64,000 bases of DNA from Streptomyces sp. NBC_01283 (GCF_041435335.1 NZ_CP108430.1:8590001-8654000), one strand, 5' to 3'. Numbered from the stretch's first letter, positions 7,876 to 17,026 are shown. Program-made: numbers and translations. The notes: generated by a model from the sequence alone, not told the origin.

Positions 7876-9507
7876 GTGATCTCTGATATATCCCGTAAGC
7901 GTTCGACACTCGCGATCGCCACCGCCGTGGCCGCCGGAGCGCTGCTCACCGCCGGACTGACCACCGGCGCCTCCGCCCAGCCGGGCAAGGAGACCGGGCC
8001 GTCCGGCTCCCCCGTCGCCCTCTCGGTGTCGGCCCGCGCGGACCTCCTCCAGGACGCGAGCGTCGAGAGATCGGCGACCGCCGGGCGGATCGGCCTCAGT
8101 GCCAAGGAGAAGCTCGTCGTCCGTGACGTCATCAAGGACGCCGACGGCACCACGCACACCCGCTACGAGCGCACCTACGAAGGCCTGCCCGTCCTCGGCG
8201 GCGACCTCGTCGTCCACACCGCCAAGAACGGCGAACTGAAGGGCGTCACCAAGGCTACCGAGGCCACCGTGAAGGTCGCCTCCACCGACGCCAAGCTGGG
8301 CAGGTCCTCCGTCGCCAAGTCCGCCGAGTCGACCGCCGCGAAGGCGAAGACCGCCAAGGCCGACGCGCAGGCCCCGCGCAAGGTGATCTGGGCCGCCTCC
8401 GGCGAGCCCGTCCTCGCGTACGAGACCGTTGTCACCGGCGTGCAGAAGGACGGCACGCCCAGCAGGCTCCACGTCATCACGGACGCCGCGAGCGGGAAGA
8501 AGCTGTACCAGTACCAGGCCATCGAGAACGGCACCGGCAACAGCCAGTACAGCGGCAAGGTCACGGTCGGCTCCAAGAAGGTCACGAGCGGCTACGAGCT
8601 GACAGACAAGGCCCGAGGCGGTCACCGCACCTTCGACCTGAAGCACGCGGAGAGCGGCGGCGGCACGCTCTTCAAGGACGCCAACGACGTCTGGGGCAAC
8701 GGCAAGCCTTCGAGCGCGCAGACCGCCGCCGTCGACGCCGCCTACGGCGCCCAGCTCACCTGGGACTACTACAAGTCCGTGCACGGCCGCAAGGGCATCA
8801 ATGGCGACGGCAAGGGCGCGACCTCCCGCGTCCACTACGGCAACGGCTACGTGAACGCGTTCTGGGACGACAGCTGCTTCTGCATGACGTACGGCGACGG
8901 AGAGGGCAACAAGAAGCCCCTCACCTCGATCGACGTCGCGGCCCACGAGATGACGCACGGTGTCACCTCGGCGACCGGCAACATGGAGTACAGCGGCGAG
9001 TCCGGCGGCCTCAACGAGGCCACCTCCGATATCTTCGCCGCTGCCGTGGAGTTCAAGGCCAAGAACCCCAAGGACGTCGGCGACTACCTCATCGGCGAGA
9101 AGATCGACATCAACGGCGATGGTTCCCCGCTGCGTTACATGGACAAGCCGAGCAAGGACGGTCAGTCCCTGGACAAGTGGAACGCCAACGCGGGCAATGT
9201 CGACGTCCACTACTCCTCGGGTATCGCCAACCACTTCTTCTACCTGCTGTCCGAGGGGAGCGGCAAGAAGCGGATCAATGGCGTCCAGTACAACTCGCCG
9301 ACCGCCGACGGCTCCAAGGTGCTGGGCATCGGACGCGGCAAGGCCGAGAAGATCTGGTTCAAGGCCCTGACGACGTACTTCACGTCGACCACCGACTACA
9401 AGGCGGCCCGTAAGGGCACGTTGAGAGCCGCCAAGGACCTGTACGGCGCGAATTCCACCGAGTACAAGCGCGTGGCCGCTGCCTGGACCGGCGTCAACGT
9501 CAAGTAG
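7876..9507 (+). CDS. Secreted M4 family (thermolysin-like) zinc metalloprotease
   Basis: It starts at GTG 7876, with GGAG about 5 bases upstream, and is 543 residues long. The order is signal peptide (ends near ASA at about residue 34), an FTP/PepSY-type propeptide, then the mature peptidase. Zinc and catalytic residues are in place: His357-Glu358-...-His361 in the HEMTH motif, the third zinc ligand Glu381 in GLNEATSD, and the transition-state histidine at 445 in NVDVHYSSGIANH. The 'TSIDVAAHEMTHGVT' context is typical of Streptomyces M4 enzymes. The product should be exported, self-processed and active as a neutral endopeptidase in the medium. It is a single gene ended by a strong terminator, with no operon partner. 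Confidence 0.95.
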   Translation: MISDISRKRSTLAIATAVAAGALLTAGLTTGASAQPGKETGPSGSPVALSVSARADLLQDASVERSATAGRIGLSAKEKLVVRDVIKDADGTTHTRYERTYEGLPVLGGDLVVHTAKNGELKGVTKATEATVKVASTDAKLGRSSVAKSAESTAAKAKTAKADAQAPRKVIWAASGEPVLAYETVVTGVQKDGTPSRLHVITDAASGKKLYQYQAIENGTGNSQYSGKVTVGSKKVTSGYELTDKARGGHRTFDLKHAESGGGTLFKDANDVWGNGKPSSAQTAAVDAAYGAQLTWDYYKSVHGRKGINGDGKGATSRVHYGNGYVNAFWDDSCFCMTYGDGEGNKKPLTSIDVAAHEMTHGVTSATGNMEYSGESGGLNEATSDIFAAAVEFKAKNPKDVGDYLIGEKIDINGDGSPLRYMDKPSKDGQSLDKWNANAGNVDVHYSSGIANHFFYLLSEGSGKKRINGVQYNSPTADGSKVLGIGRGKAEKIWFKALTTYFTSTTDYKAARKGTLRAAKDLYGANSTEYKRVAAAWTGVNVK

Positions 9508-9524
9508 CCCCGGGTCAGTGACGT

Positions 9525-9557
9525 AACGGGCGGCGTCCGAAACGGACGCCGCCCGTT
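9525..9557 (+). terminator. Strong intrinsic terminator
   Basis: The arms AACGGGCGGCGTCCG and CGGACGCCGCCCGTT form a perfect 15-bp stem around a 3-base loop, 18 bp after the protease stop. Confidence 0.85.
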
Positions 9558-9563
9558 GGGCGT

Positions 9564-9725
9564 TCATCGCGTCAGTGCTCCCGCCTGCTGTCTCGTGCCC
9601 TCGAATTCCACCGCCACCAGCCTCAACTCGGCTCCCTCGCAGAGGAGTCGGTGCGCCGGGAGGATTCGTACCGTGTACCCGAACGACCCCGTCCGGTCCA
9701 GCGCGAGCGGGCCCTCGTACATCCA
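9564..9725 (-). pseudogene. Remnant of the 3' end of a glycogen phosphorylase-like gene
   Basis: The translated segment 'YEGPLALDRTGSFGYTVRI' followed by 'LPAHRLLCEGAELRLVAV' matches the closing strands of actinobacterial alpha-glucan phosphorylases ('DRTGPFGYTVRVLPAHPLL..AELGLVAV'). Only about 50 residues of similarity remain. Upstream, the frame continues into unrelated arginine-rich sequence with no catalytic domain. A complete phosphorylase is over 800 residues, so this is a relic. The gap from 9726 to 9906 shows no gene. Confidence 0.4.
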
Positions 9726-9906
9726 CCGCGCCCCCCCCCGGTCGGCCCCGCCAACAGGCTTCATCGGCACGGGTGTTGTGATCCTGCGCGTCCACTCGCC
9801 GCGCGATCGCCTGAACCTCCATTCGTCAGGGGCCGGCTCGACGAGGTGCACTCGGACGCGCAGGGCCGGCGGTACGCCAAGTCAACTCAAGGGTTGCACC
9901 TTGGTT

Positions 9907-9939
9907 GGTGATGCCCCCGTCAATGACGGAGGCATCACC
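9907..9939 (-). terminator. Terminator after the alpha-xylosidase gene
   Basis: GGTGATGCC...GTCA and TGAC...GGCATCACC form a long stem with one mismatch and a very small loop, about 14 bp downstream of the leftward GH31 stop codon. Confidence 0.65.
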
Positions 9940-9952
9940 CTGGGTCCCGGGT

Positions 9953-12190
9953 TCACAGGTCGGCCGACACCACCATGTGTGGAGTGCCGTGTCCTTCCGG
10001 CGGGGTTACGGTCACCGTCGTGTCGGTCGCCTCGCGCGTCACCTGGTAAGCGGCGGCAGGGCGGCCGGCGTGGTCGGGGACGGTGACCGTCACCTGGTGT
10101 GCGTCGGGGGTGACGAGCAAGGTGAGGCCGTCGAGCCAGTCCCCGTCGGGTCGCTGTGTGTCGGAGCCGAGCGGGAGGACCGCTCCCGGGCGGACGTACA
10201 GGGGCAGGCTGTCGAAGCCGTGCCTCTCGCGGCGCCAGGCCGGGCCCTGGACGTGTTCGCCGGTCAGGAGGTGGGTCCAGGTGCCCTCGGGCAGGTAGTA
10301 CTCGACGACGCCGTCGGCCGAGAAGACCGGGGCGACGAGCAGGTCGGGGCCGAGCATGTACTGCCGGTCCAGGACGCGGGCGGTGGGGTCCTCGGGGAAC
10401 TCGAGGAGCATGGGCCGCATCAGCGGCACGCCGGTGTGGTGTGCTTCGGCCGCGGCGCCGTACAGGTAGGGCATGAGCCTGTGCTTGAGCCGGGTGAACC
10501 GCCGTGTCACGTCGACTGCTTCGTCACCGAACTCCCACGGCACCCGGTAGGAGCTGGAGCCGTGCAGGCGGCTGTGGGAGGAGAGCAGGCCGAAGGCGAG
10601 CCAGCGCTTGAAGACGGCCGGGTCCGGGGTGCCCTCGAAGCCTCCGATGTCGTGCGACCAGAAGCCGAAGCCCGACAGCGACAGTGACAGGCCACCGCGC
10701 AGCGACTCCGCCATCGCACCGAACGACGACCAGCAGTCGCCGCCCCAGTGCACCGGATACTGCTGGCCGCCCGCCGTGGCCGAGCGGGCGAACAGGACGG
10801 CCTCGCCCGTGCCGCGTTCTTTTTCCAGGAGTTCGAAGACGGTGCGGTTGTACAGGTGCGTGTAGTAGTTGTGCATGCGCTCCGGGTCGGAGCCGTCGTG
10901 CCAGACCACGTCGGTGGGGATGCGCTCGCCGAAGTCGGTCTTGAAGCAGTCGACGCCCTGGTCGAGCAGCACCTTCAGCTTCGCCTGGAACCATGCGCAG
11001 GCCCCGGGGTTCGTGAAGTCGACGAGCGCCATGCCCGCCTGCCACAGGTCCCACTGCCAGATGTCGCCGTTCGTCCGCTTCACCAGATACCCCGCGGCGG
11101 CGGCCTCGTCGAACAGGGCGGACTTCTGCGCGATGTACGGGTTGATCCACACGGAGATCTTCAGGCCCCGTCCCTTGAGCCGGGCCAGCATGCCCTCGGG
11201 GTCGGGGAAGACGTCCGGATCCCACTCGAAGTCGGACCACTGGTACTCGCGCATCCAGAAGCAGTCGAAGTGGAACACGCTCAGCGGGATGTCCCGCTCG
11301 GCCATGCCGTCGACGAAGGACGTCACCGTCTCCTCGTCGTACTGCGTGGTGAAAGAGGTGGTGAGCCACAGTCCGAACGACCACGCCGGCGGTAGCGCCG
11401 GGCGGCCGGTGAGCGCGGTGTAGCGGCGCAGGACGTCTTTGGGCGTCGGGCCCGCGACGACGTAGTACTCCAGCGTCTGGTCCTCGACGCTGAACTGCAT
11501 GTGGCCGACCGACTCCGAGCCGATCTCGTAGCTCACCTTGCCGGGGTGGTTGACGAACACGCCGTAGGCGCCGGCGGGGGAGACGTGCAGGCTGAACGGG
11601 ACGTTCTTGTAGGCCTGTTCGCTGCTCGTGCCGCCGTCGGCCTGCCACATGTCCACGACCTGGCCGTTCTTGACGAACGGCGTGAAGTGTTCGCCCAGGC
11701 CGTAGACCTGTTCGCCGACGCCGAGTGCCAACCGCCCGGCCATGTGGTGGGCGCCGTCGCCGGTGGTGAAGAAGGCCGTGCCCTTGCGGCCCGCCGATGT
11801 CATCTCCCGGCCGTCCGCGTCATGGAACGACAGCGCCCAGGGCGCGGCTCGGTCCAGGCGTGCGGTGAGGGGGCCGCTGGTCAGCTCGATCATGTCGCCG
11901 TCGCGGCGCACTTGGCCGCCCCCGGTGTCGGCGCCCGGCAGGCCGAACTCCGGGCCGAGGTGGCGCTTGCCCGCCAGGTGTGTGGTGCGGACGCCGATGA
12001 CGCCCTCGGCGGGGGAGAAGCAGTCGACCGTCAGCAGGGGGGAGTTGAGGGTGTCGCCGCGGCGCTCGACGCGCTTGATCGCGGCGTGGGCGGTGAAGCG
12101 GTCGGCGTCGGCTCGGACACTGCGGACCTCGGTCGCGTACGAGGCCTCGACCCCGTCGCGCATGAGCCAGAAGCCGTCGGTGAACTTCAT
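9953..12190 (-). CDS. GH31 alpha-xylosidase (YicI-like)
   Basis: The start is ATG 12190 with GAGGAAG seven bases upstream. The frame stays open further upstream, but that stretch contains simple repeats and lacks family similarity. The 745-residue product is close in length to E. coli YicI (772). The catalytic nucleophile is Asp419 in KTDFGERIP. The acid/base is Asp485 in HWGGDC, exactly 66 residues later as in YicI (416/482). 'GFWSHDIGGFE' and 'RSATAGGQQYPVHWGGD' are also family hallmarks. No signal peptide is visible, so it should act in the cytoplasm, releasing alpha-linked xylose from isoprimeverose-type xyloglucan oligosaccharides. It is divergent from xylA, an ABC transporter and a GH1 enzyme, which supports this role. 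Confidence 0.92.
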   Translation of the reverse strand: MKFTDGFWLMRDGVEASYATEVRSVRADADRFTAHAAIKRVERRGDTLNSPLLTVDCFSPAEGVIGVRTTHLAGKRHLGPEFGLPGADTGGGQVRRDGDMIELTSGPLTARLDRAAPWALSFHDADGREMTSAGRKGTAFFTTGDGAHHMAGRLALGVGEQVYGLGEHFTPFVKNGQVVDMWQADGGTSSEQAYKNVPFSLHVSPAGAYGVFVNHPGKVSYEIGSESVGHMQFSVEDQTLEYYVVAGPTPKDVLRRYTALTGRPALPPAWSFGLWLTTSFTTQYDEETVTSFVDGMAERDIPLSVFHFDCFWMREYQWSDFEWDPDVFPDPEGMLARLKGRGLKISVWINPYIAQKSALFDEAAAAGYLVKRTNGDIWQWDLWQAGMALVDFTNPGACAWFQAKLKVLLDQGVDCFKTDFGERIPTDVVWHDGSDPERMHNYYTHLYNRTVFELLEKERGTGEAVLFARSATAGGQQYPVHWGGDCWSSFGAMAESLRGGLSLSLSGFGFWSHDIGGFEGTPDPAVFKRWLAFGLLSSHSRLHGSSSYRVPWEFGDEAVDVTRRFTRLKHRLMPYLYGAAAEAHHTGVPLMRPMLLEFPEDPTARVLDRQYMLGPDLLVAPVFSADGVVEYYLPEGTWTHLLTGEHVQGPAWRRERHGFDSLPLYVRPGAVLPLGSDTQRPDGDWLDGLTLLVTPDAHQVTVTVPDHAGRPAAAYQVTREATDTTVTVTPPEGHGTPHMVVSADL

Positions 12191-12270
12191 GATCTTCCTC
12201 AGGGTGGTGCGGGGTGGAAGTTCGGATCGAAGGAGCCGTCGAAGGCAGGGGCGGCCGGTCCCAGGTCCCT

Positions 12271-12313
12271 GGTCGAGTCCCTGGTCGAGTCCGTGGTCGA
12301 GTCCGTGGTCGAG
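12271..12313. repeat. 12-bp tandem repeat in the alpha-xylosidase upstream region
   Basis: About 3.6 copies of GGTCGAGTCCGT (first copy GGTCGAGTCCCT) in direct tandem, 81-123 bp upstream of the GH31 start codon. If translated it would encode a repeated Asp-His/Gln-Gly-Leu peptide, but it lies outside the chosen coding region. It may vary in copy number by slippage. Confidence 0.7.
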
Positions 12314-12456
12314 AGGGACGGGGCGGGCCGGGTGTTGCCGTGGAGCGGAACGCGGCGAACTCCCCCTGCCGACGACGACGTTGGGCGGTGGCGCGGAGCC
12401 CCTCGACTGGCTTGCGATCTTGAAGGCGAAGCAGCTGCCCGTGCCATTTGATCGTA

Positions 12457-12612
12457 CAGAAAACAAAACGGCAAGGACCCTTTTCGGTGCGATCGCGGAA
12501 GCGCTTCGATTCCTGATGGCGCCAGGTATCGACGCCTTTGCAGGGTGTGAAGTTGACTCCGGGGTCTAGCGTCGAAGCGCTTCGTGGCGTATTAGTCATG
12601 TCAGAAAACAAA
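12457..12612. repeat. A-rich 11-bp direct repeat pair flanking the xylA promoter
   Basis: CAGAAAACAAA occurs at 12457-12467 and again at 12602-12612, 145 bp apart and on the same strand. The two copies bracket the region with the GAAGCGCTTC palindromes. Such an A-rich exact repeat is rare in DNA of this composition, so it may be a half-site for a regulator, possibly the ROK protein encoded at 18489-19733. Confidence 0.4.
12498..12584. promoter_or_regulatory. Two LacI-type operator-like palindromes upstream of xylA
   Basis: GAAGCGCTTC at 12498-12507 and CGAAGCGCTTCG at 12573-12584 are perfect palindromes with centres 76 bp apart. They resemble LacI/GalR-family operators (central CG inside AAGCGCTT). 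Both lie in the intergenic region shared by the alpha-xylosidase gene and xylA, the second 50 bp before the xylA start. No LacI-family gene is present in this window, so the binding protein would be encoded elsewhere. Confidence 0.5.
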
Positions 12613-12633
12613 CTCGCAGCAAAGGGCCGCACC

Positions 12634-13803
12634 ATGTCCGACCGCTTCACCCCCACCCCCGAAGACACGTTCACGTTCGGTCTGTGGACCGTCGGTTGGC
12701 GGGGCAACGATCCCTTCGGCGATGCCACCCGCCCCGCCCTTGACCCCGTCGAATCGGTCCGCCGCCTCGCCGAACTCGGCGCGTACGGCGTGACGTTCCA
12801 CGACGATGACCTGATCCCCTTCGGTTCCTCCGACGCCGAGCGCGAGGCCATCGTCAAGCGGTTTCGCGCCGTCCTGGACGAGACCGGGCTCGCGGTGCCG
12901 ATGGCCACCACGAACCTGTTCACCCACCCCGTCTTCAAGGACGGTGGCTTCACCGCCAATGACCGCGACGTACGCCGCTTCGCGCTGCGCAAGACCATCC
13001 GCAACATCGACCTCGCGGTGGAGCTGGGCGCCACGACGTACGTCGCCTGGGGCGGTCGTGAGGGCGCGGAGTCCGGCGGTGCCAAGGATGTGCGCGTCGC
13101 GCTCGACCGGTTGAAGGAGGCCTTCGACCTGCTCGGCGAGTACGTCGTCGAGCAGGGCTACGACCTCAGGTTCGCGATCGAGCCAAAGCCGAACGAACCG
13201 CGCGGCGACATCCTCCTGCCGACCATCGGTCACGCTCTGGCGTTCATCGAGCGCCTGGAGCGCCCCGAACTCGTGGGCGTCAATCCGGAGGTCGGTCACG
13301 AGCAGATGGCGGGCCTGAACTTCCCGCACGGCATCGCCCAGGCCCTGTGGGCGGGCAAGCTCTTCCACATCGATCTCAACGGACAGACCGGCATCAAGTA
13401 CGACCAGGACCTGCGCTTCGGCGCCGGTGACGTGCGCCAGGCGTTCTGGCTCGTCGACCTGCTTGAGAGCGCCGGCTACCAGGGGCCGCGCCACTTCGAC
13501 TTCAAGCCGGCGCGCACCGACGGTGTCGACGGCGTGTGGGAGTCCGCGAAGAACTGCATGCGCAACTACCTGCTCCTCAAGGAGCGTTCGGCCGCGTTCC
13601 GGGCCGACCCCCAGGTGCGGCAGGCGCTGCGTGACTCCCGCCTCGACCAGCTCGCACAGCCCACCGCCGCCGAGGGCCTGGCCGAACTCCTGGCCGACAA
13701 GGGTGCGTACGAGGACTACGACGTGAACGCCGCCGCCGAGCGCTCCATGGCCTTCGAACGCCTCGACCAGCTCGCCATGGAGCACCTGCTCGGCGCGCGC
13801 TGA
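12634..13803 (+). CDS. xylA: Xylose isomerase (copy 1)
   Basis: The start is ATG 12634 ([20 protein letters not shown]). This matches the N-terminus of Streptomyces xylose isomerases and follows an AAAGGG site, although ATG 12598 is also in frame. The protein is 389 residues, the usual class I length. It carries the conserved '[12 protein letters not shown]' (catalytic His), '[15 protein letters not shown]', 'YVAWGGREG', '[13 protein letters not shown]' (metal Glu), '[15 protein letters not shown]' and 'LFHIDLNGQ....[10 protein letters not shown]' metal-binding segments. It converts D-xylose to D-xylulose in the cytoplasm with Mg, Mn or Co. It heads a rightward gene string with a sugar ABC transporter and GH1 enzyme, so it likely handles xylose released by the divergent alpha-xylosidase. 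A second isomerase lies at 33410-34576. Confidence 0.95.
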   Translation: MSDRFTPTPEDTFTFGLWTVGWRGNDPFGDATRPALDPVESVRRLAELGAYGVTFHDDDLIPFGSSDAEREAIVKRFRAVLDETGLAVPMATTNLFTHPVFKDGGFTANDRDVRRFALRKTIRNIDLAVELGATTYVAWGGREGAESGGAKDVRVALDRLKEAFDLLGEYVVEQGYDLRFAIEPKPNEPRGDILLPTIGHALAFIERLERPELVGVNPEVGHEQMAGLNFPHGIAQALWAGKLFHIDLNGQTGIKYDQDLRFGAGDVRQAFWLVDLLESAGYQGPRHFDFKPARTDGVDGVWESAKNCMRNYLLLKERSAAFRADPQVRQALRDSRLDQLAQPTAAEGLAELLADKGAYEDYDVNAAAERSMAFERLDQLAMEHLLGAR

Positions 13804-13927
13804 CCTCCGCACCCCGCGATCGAGCCCGTACGGACTAGGCCGGAGCCGTACCGGGATCTGCGAACACCCCCGGCGGGACACGGGCGTCCCGCCGGTCGGC
13901 CACCCCTCCCAGGCAAGGGCAACCACC

Positions 13928-15193
13928 GTGACAGCAGCACACATACCGGAGCGCGCGCGTGTCAGGCGCCGCCGTGCCGGTCGGCGGGCGACGGTCCCGC
14001 TCACCGTTGTCTCCGCGCTCGTGGCCACCACGGCACTCGCCGGCTGCGGCCAGCAGCGTGACGACGACGTCTACACCGTCCTCAACTCGTCGACCGACGA
14101 CTCGTATCACGGCTGGGACGCCGCCACCTTGTCCCGCTGCAGCAAGCGGCTCGGCATCACCATCGAGCAGCAGAGCGTGCCGGCCGCACAGGTCATGACG
14201 AAGTCGCTGCGCATGGCGTCGTCGAAGTCACTGCCGGACGTCATCCAGTTCGACGCCTCCGAGATGCCGACGTTCGCCGACGCCGGCGGACTGATCGACC
14301 TGCGCACGTTGGGCCTGTCCACCCAGGACATACCGCGGGGCATCGTCGACTTCGGCTCCTACAAGGGCACGTATTACGGGGCCGCGCGCACGGTGAACAC
14401 CCTCGCCCTGTTCTACAACAAGGACACCTTGAAGAAGGCGGGTCTCGAAGTCCCCACCACCTGGGACGAGATGCGGCAGACCGCCAAGAAGCTCACCCAG
14501 GGCAAGCAGTACGGCATCGCCCTGAGCGCGGGCGGCGCGGAGGACGGCGTCTTCCAGTTCACGCCGTTCATGTGGTCCAACGGCGGTGACGAGTCGCATC
14601 TCGCGAGCAGGCAGGTCGCCCAGGCGCTGGACTACTGGAAGAGCCTCATCAAGGACGGCTCGCTGTCCAAGTCGACCGTCAACTGGACCCAGGCCGACGT
14701 CAACGACCAGTTCATGGCGGGCAACGCCGCAATGATGATCAACGGTCCGTGGCAGGTCGAGACGCTCAACACCAAGAAGAACCTGGACTGGGGCATCGCC
14801 CGGATCCCGGTGCCGAAGGCGGGGGGCGACTCCGTCGGCCCGCTCGGCGGCGCCGTGCTGACCGTGCCCAAGACCGGTGACACCGCGCGCGAGAAGACCG
14901 CCGGGAAGATCATCGACTGCATGGCCGGCGAGAAGGAGCAGATCAGCTACGCGCGCAACAGCTGGATGGTCCCCGCCAACGAGAAGGCCGCCGCCGTCTG
15001 GCGCAAGGAAGTGCCCGAACTCGACGCTCTGGCCGACCAGGTGGCCACCGCGCGCTCGCGCACGGCCAAGGTCGGCGCGCGCTGGTCGTCGGTGTCGCTC
15101 GCCCTGCAGAGCGCCTTCCAGTCCGCCCTCACCGGACAGTCCAGCGAGGCCGCGCTCCAGCGCGCCCAGCAGCGCGCCACGAGCGGGAAGTGA
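13928..15193 (+). CDS. Sugar ABC transporter solute-binding lipoprotein
   Basis: It starts at GTG 13928 and is 421 residues long. A basic n-region and hydrophobic stretch end in the lipobox LAGC with the lipidated Cys at residue 40. The mature part has the family 1 extracellular binding-protein pattern: 'LPDVIQFDASEMPTFADAGGLIDL', 'TLALFYNKDTLKKAGLEVPTTWDEM', and 'FMAGNAAMMINGPWQV'. It should capture an oligosaccharide at the membrane surface and deliver it to the two permeases encoded directly downstream. Context with alpha-xylosidase and beta-glucosidase suggests a xyloglucan-type oligosaccharide; this is inference. Its stop codon is 2 bp from the next start. Confidence 0.9.
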   Translation: MTAAHIPERARVRRRRAGRRATVPLTVVSALVATTALAGCGQQRDDDVYTVLNSSTDDSYHGWDAATLSRCSKRLGITIEQQSVPAAQVMTKSLRMASSKSLPDVIQFDASEMPTFADAGGLIDLRTLGLSTQDIPRGIVDFGSYKGTYYGAARTVNTLALFYNKDTLKKAGLEVPTTWDEMRQTAKKLTQGKQYGIALSAGGAEDGVFQFTPFMWSNGGDESHLASRQVAQALDYWKSLIKDGSLSKSTVNWTQADVNDQFMAGNAAMMINGPWQVETLNTKKNLDWGIARIPVPKAGGDSVGPLGGAVLTVPKTGDTAREKTAGKIIDCMAGEKEQISYARNSWMVPANEKAAAVWRKEVPELDALADQVATARSRTAKVGARWSSVSLALQSAFQSALTGQSSEAALQRAQQRATSGK

Positions 15194-15194
15194 C

Positions 15195-16163
15195 GTGACG
15201 AACATGTCGACCACCACAGCCTCCGCGACCGCACCCGCCGCCGATCACCCGGCGACCACCGTCAAGAAGCCCGGCCCGGCACGCGCCCGGCGCCGCCGCA
15301 GGCTCTCCCAGTGGGGCTTCATCGCGCCCGCCGTCATCTTCATGGCGCTCTTCTTCGGCTACCCGCTCGTACGAAACGTCCTGATGAGCTTCCAGGACTA
15401 CTCGCCCTCCACCTTCTTCGACGGCAAGGCCCCGTTCAACGGCACCGACAACTGGAGCAAGGTCTTCCAGGACGACCTGTTCGGCAAGGCGCTGTGGCAC
15501 ACCGTCGTCTTCACCATCGGCTCCCTGATCGGCCAGTTCGGCATCGGCCTCGCGCTCGCTGTCTTCTTCACCAAGAGATTCCCGCTCAACGGCGTGCTGC
15601 GCTCGCTGATCCTGCTGCCCTGGCTCGTCCCGATGGTCGTCTCCGGCATCGTGTGGCGCCGCATCCTGGACCAGGACACCGGTGTCCTCAACTCCTTCCT
15701 CGACACCTTCGGCCTGGGCGGCGCCACACCCTGGCTGACCAGCCCCGGCATGGCCCTGTTCTCCGTCATCCTGGTGAACATCTGGATCGGCATCCCCTTC
15801 AACATGGTGATCCTGTACGGAGGTCTTCAGGAGGTCCCCAAGGAGCTGTACGAGGCCGCGTCCCTGGACGGCGCGTCCGCCTGGCGCACGTTCCGCTCGA
15901 TCACGCTGCCGCTGCTCAAGCCGGTCATCACCGTCGTGCTGGTCCTCGGCTTCATGTCGACGGTGAAGATCCTCGACCTGATCCTCGCCCTGACCGACGG
16001 CGGCCCGGCCGACTCCACCCAGACCCTGGGCACCCTCACTTACCAGAACTCCTTCGTGCAGCTGGACTTCGGCGCGGGCGCCGTCGTCGGCAACGTTTTG
16101 ATCCTGATCTCCGCTGTCTTCGCGGTGTTCTACCTGCGGGCCAACCGCTCCGAGGGGAAGTGA
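15195..16163 (+). CDS. Sugar ABC transporter permease 1 (MalF-like)
   Basis: The start could be GTG 15195 or ATG 15204. GTG is preferred because GGGAAG ends four bases before it. About 322 residues, with an N-terminal Ala/Thr/Lys-rich cytoplasmic tail, a first membrane segment (GFIAPAVIFMALFFGYPL) and five further segments. The EAA loop reads 'KELYEAASLDGASAWRTFRSITLPLL', where carbohydrate permeases contact the ATPase. It pairs with the following permease, and both depend on an ATPase not encoded here. Confidence 0.9.
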   Translation: MTNMSTTTASATAPAADHPATTVKKPGPARARRRRRLSQWGFIAPAVIFMALFFGYPLVRNVLMSFQDYSPSTFFDGKAPFNGTDNWSKVFQDDLFGKALWHTVVFTIGSLIGQFGIGLALAVFFTKRFPLNGVLRSLILLPWLVPMVVSGIVWRRILDQDTGVLNSFLDTFGLGGATPWLTSPGMALFSVILVNIWIGIPFNMVILYGGLQEVPKELYEAASLDGASAWRTFRSITLPLLKPVITVVLVLGFMSTVKILDLILALTDGGPADSTQTLGTLTYQNSFVQLDFGAGAVVGNVLILISAVFAVFYLRANRSEGK

Positions 16164-16168
16164 CCGGC

Positions 16169-17026
16169 ATGGCGACCACCACCGTCACCCAGACACCCGC
16201 CGCCCAAGCGCCTGCCACCAGGGCGAAGCGCCGCTGGGGTGCCACCGTCGTCGGCGTATTCATCCTGGGCGTGATGCTCTTCCCGCTCTACTGGATGCTC
16301 AACACGGCCCTGCAGCCCACATCCGGCCTCCTGGAGGTCTCGCCCGTCCCGCACGGGGTGGACCTGTCCGGGTTCACCTCCGCGATCCGCGAGCAGGGCG
16401 GCCACCTGCTGACCTCGCTCGCCGTCGCCTTCGGCGCCGTCACCATCTGCCTCGCGATCGCCGCCCCCGCCGCCTACGGGCTCGCCCAGTTCCGCCTCCG
16501 CGGCACCCGCACCATCGTCTTCGGCACGCTCATCACCCAGATGGTGCCGGGCATCGTCATCGCCAACGCGCTCTACAGTGCCTACGTCGATCTCGGCCTG
16601 GTCAACTCCTACTTCGGCCTCATGCTCGCCGACGCCTCGCTCGGCATCCCCTTCGCCATCGTCCTGATGCGGTCCTTCATGGTGGCCATCCCCAGGGAGG
16701 TCATCGAGGCCGCCGAAGTCGACGGCGCGGGCCGGCTGCGTACCTTCGTGCAGGTGGTGCTCCCGATGAGCCGCAACTCCCTGATCACCGCAGGCCTGTT
16801 CTCCTTCCTGTACGCGTGGAGCGACTTCATGTTCGCGCTCACTCTCAACACCACCGACGACGTCAAGCCGGTCACCCTCGGCATCTACCAGTACATCGGC
16901 GCGCACGTCGGCGACTGGGGCTCCGTCATGGCCGCATCCGTCCTGTCCGCGATCCCGGCAGCGGTGCTGCTCGTCCTCGCCCAGAAGTACATCGCCGCCG
17001 GCATCACCGGCGGATCCGTCAAGTAG
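16169..17026 (+). CDS. Sugar ABC transporter permease 2 (MalG-like)
   Basis: It starts at ATG 16169, six bases after the previous stop, with GAGGGGAAG overlapping the upstream gene end, so translation is probably coupled. 285 residues with six membrane segments. The EAA motif is 'PREVIEAAEVDGAGRLRTFVQVVLP', and the early 'LFPLYWMLNTALQP' segment is typical of MalG-type proteins. No ATP-binding subunit gene follows; in Streptomyces such oligosaccharide importers commonly share the ATPase MsiK (established for cellobiose and related sugars). Confidence 0.9.
   Translation: MATTTVTQTPAAQAPATRAKRRWGATVVGVFILGVMLFPLYWMLNTALQPTSGLLEVSPVPHGVDLSGFTSAIREQGGHLLTSLAVAFGAVTICLAIAAPAAYGLAQFRLRGTRTIVFGTLITQMVPGIVIANALYSAYVDLGLVNSYFGLMLADASLGIPFAIVLMRSFMVAIPREVIEAAEVDGAGRLRTFVQVVLPMSRNSLITAGLFSFLYAWSDFMFALTLNTTDDVKPVTLGIYQYIGAHVGDWGSVMAASVLSAIPAAVLLVLAQKYIAAGITGGSVK

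Noticed and set aside
7621..9822. Long open frame antisense to the M4 protease gene
   Set aside because: Same G/C-bias artefact; no motif, and the sense strand encodes an intact protease with terminator.
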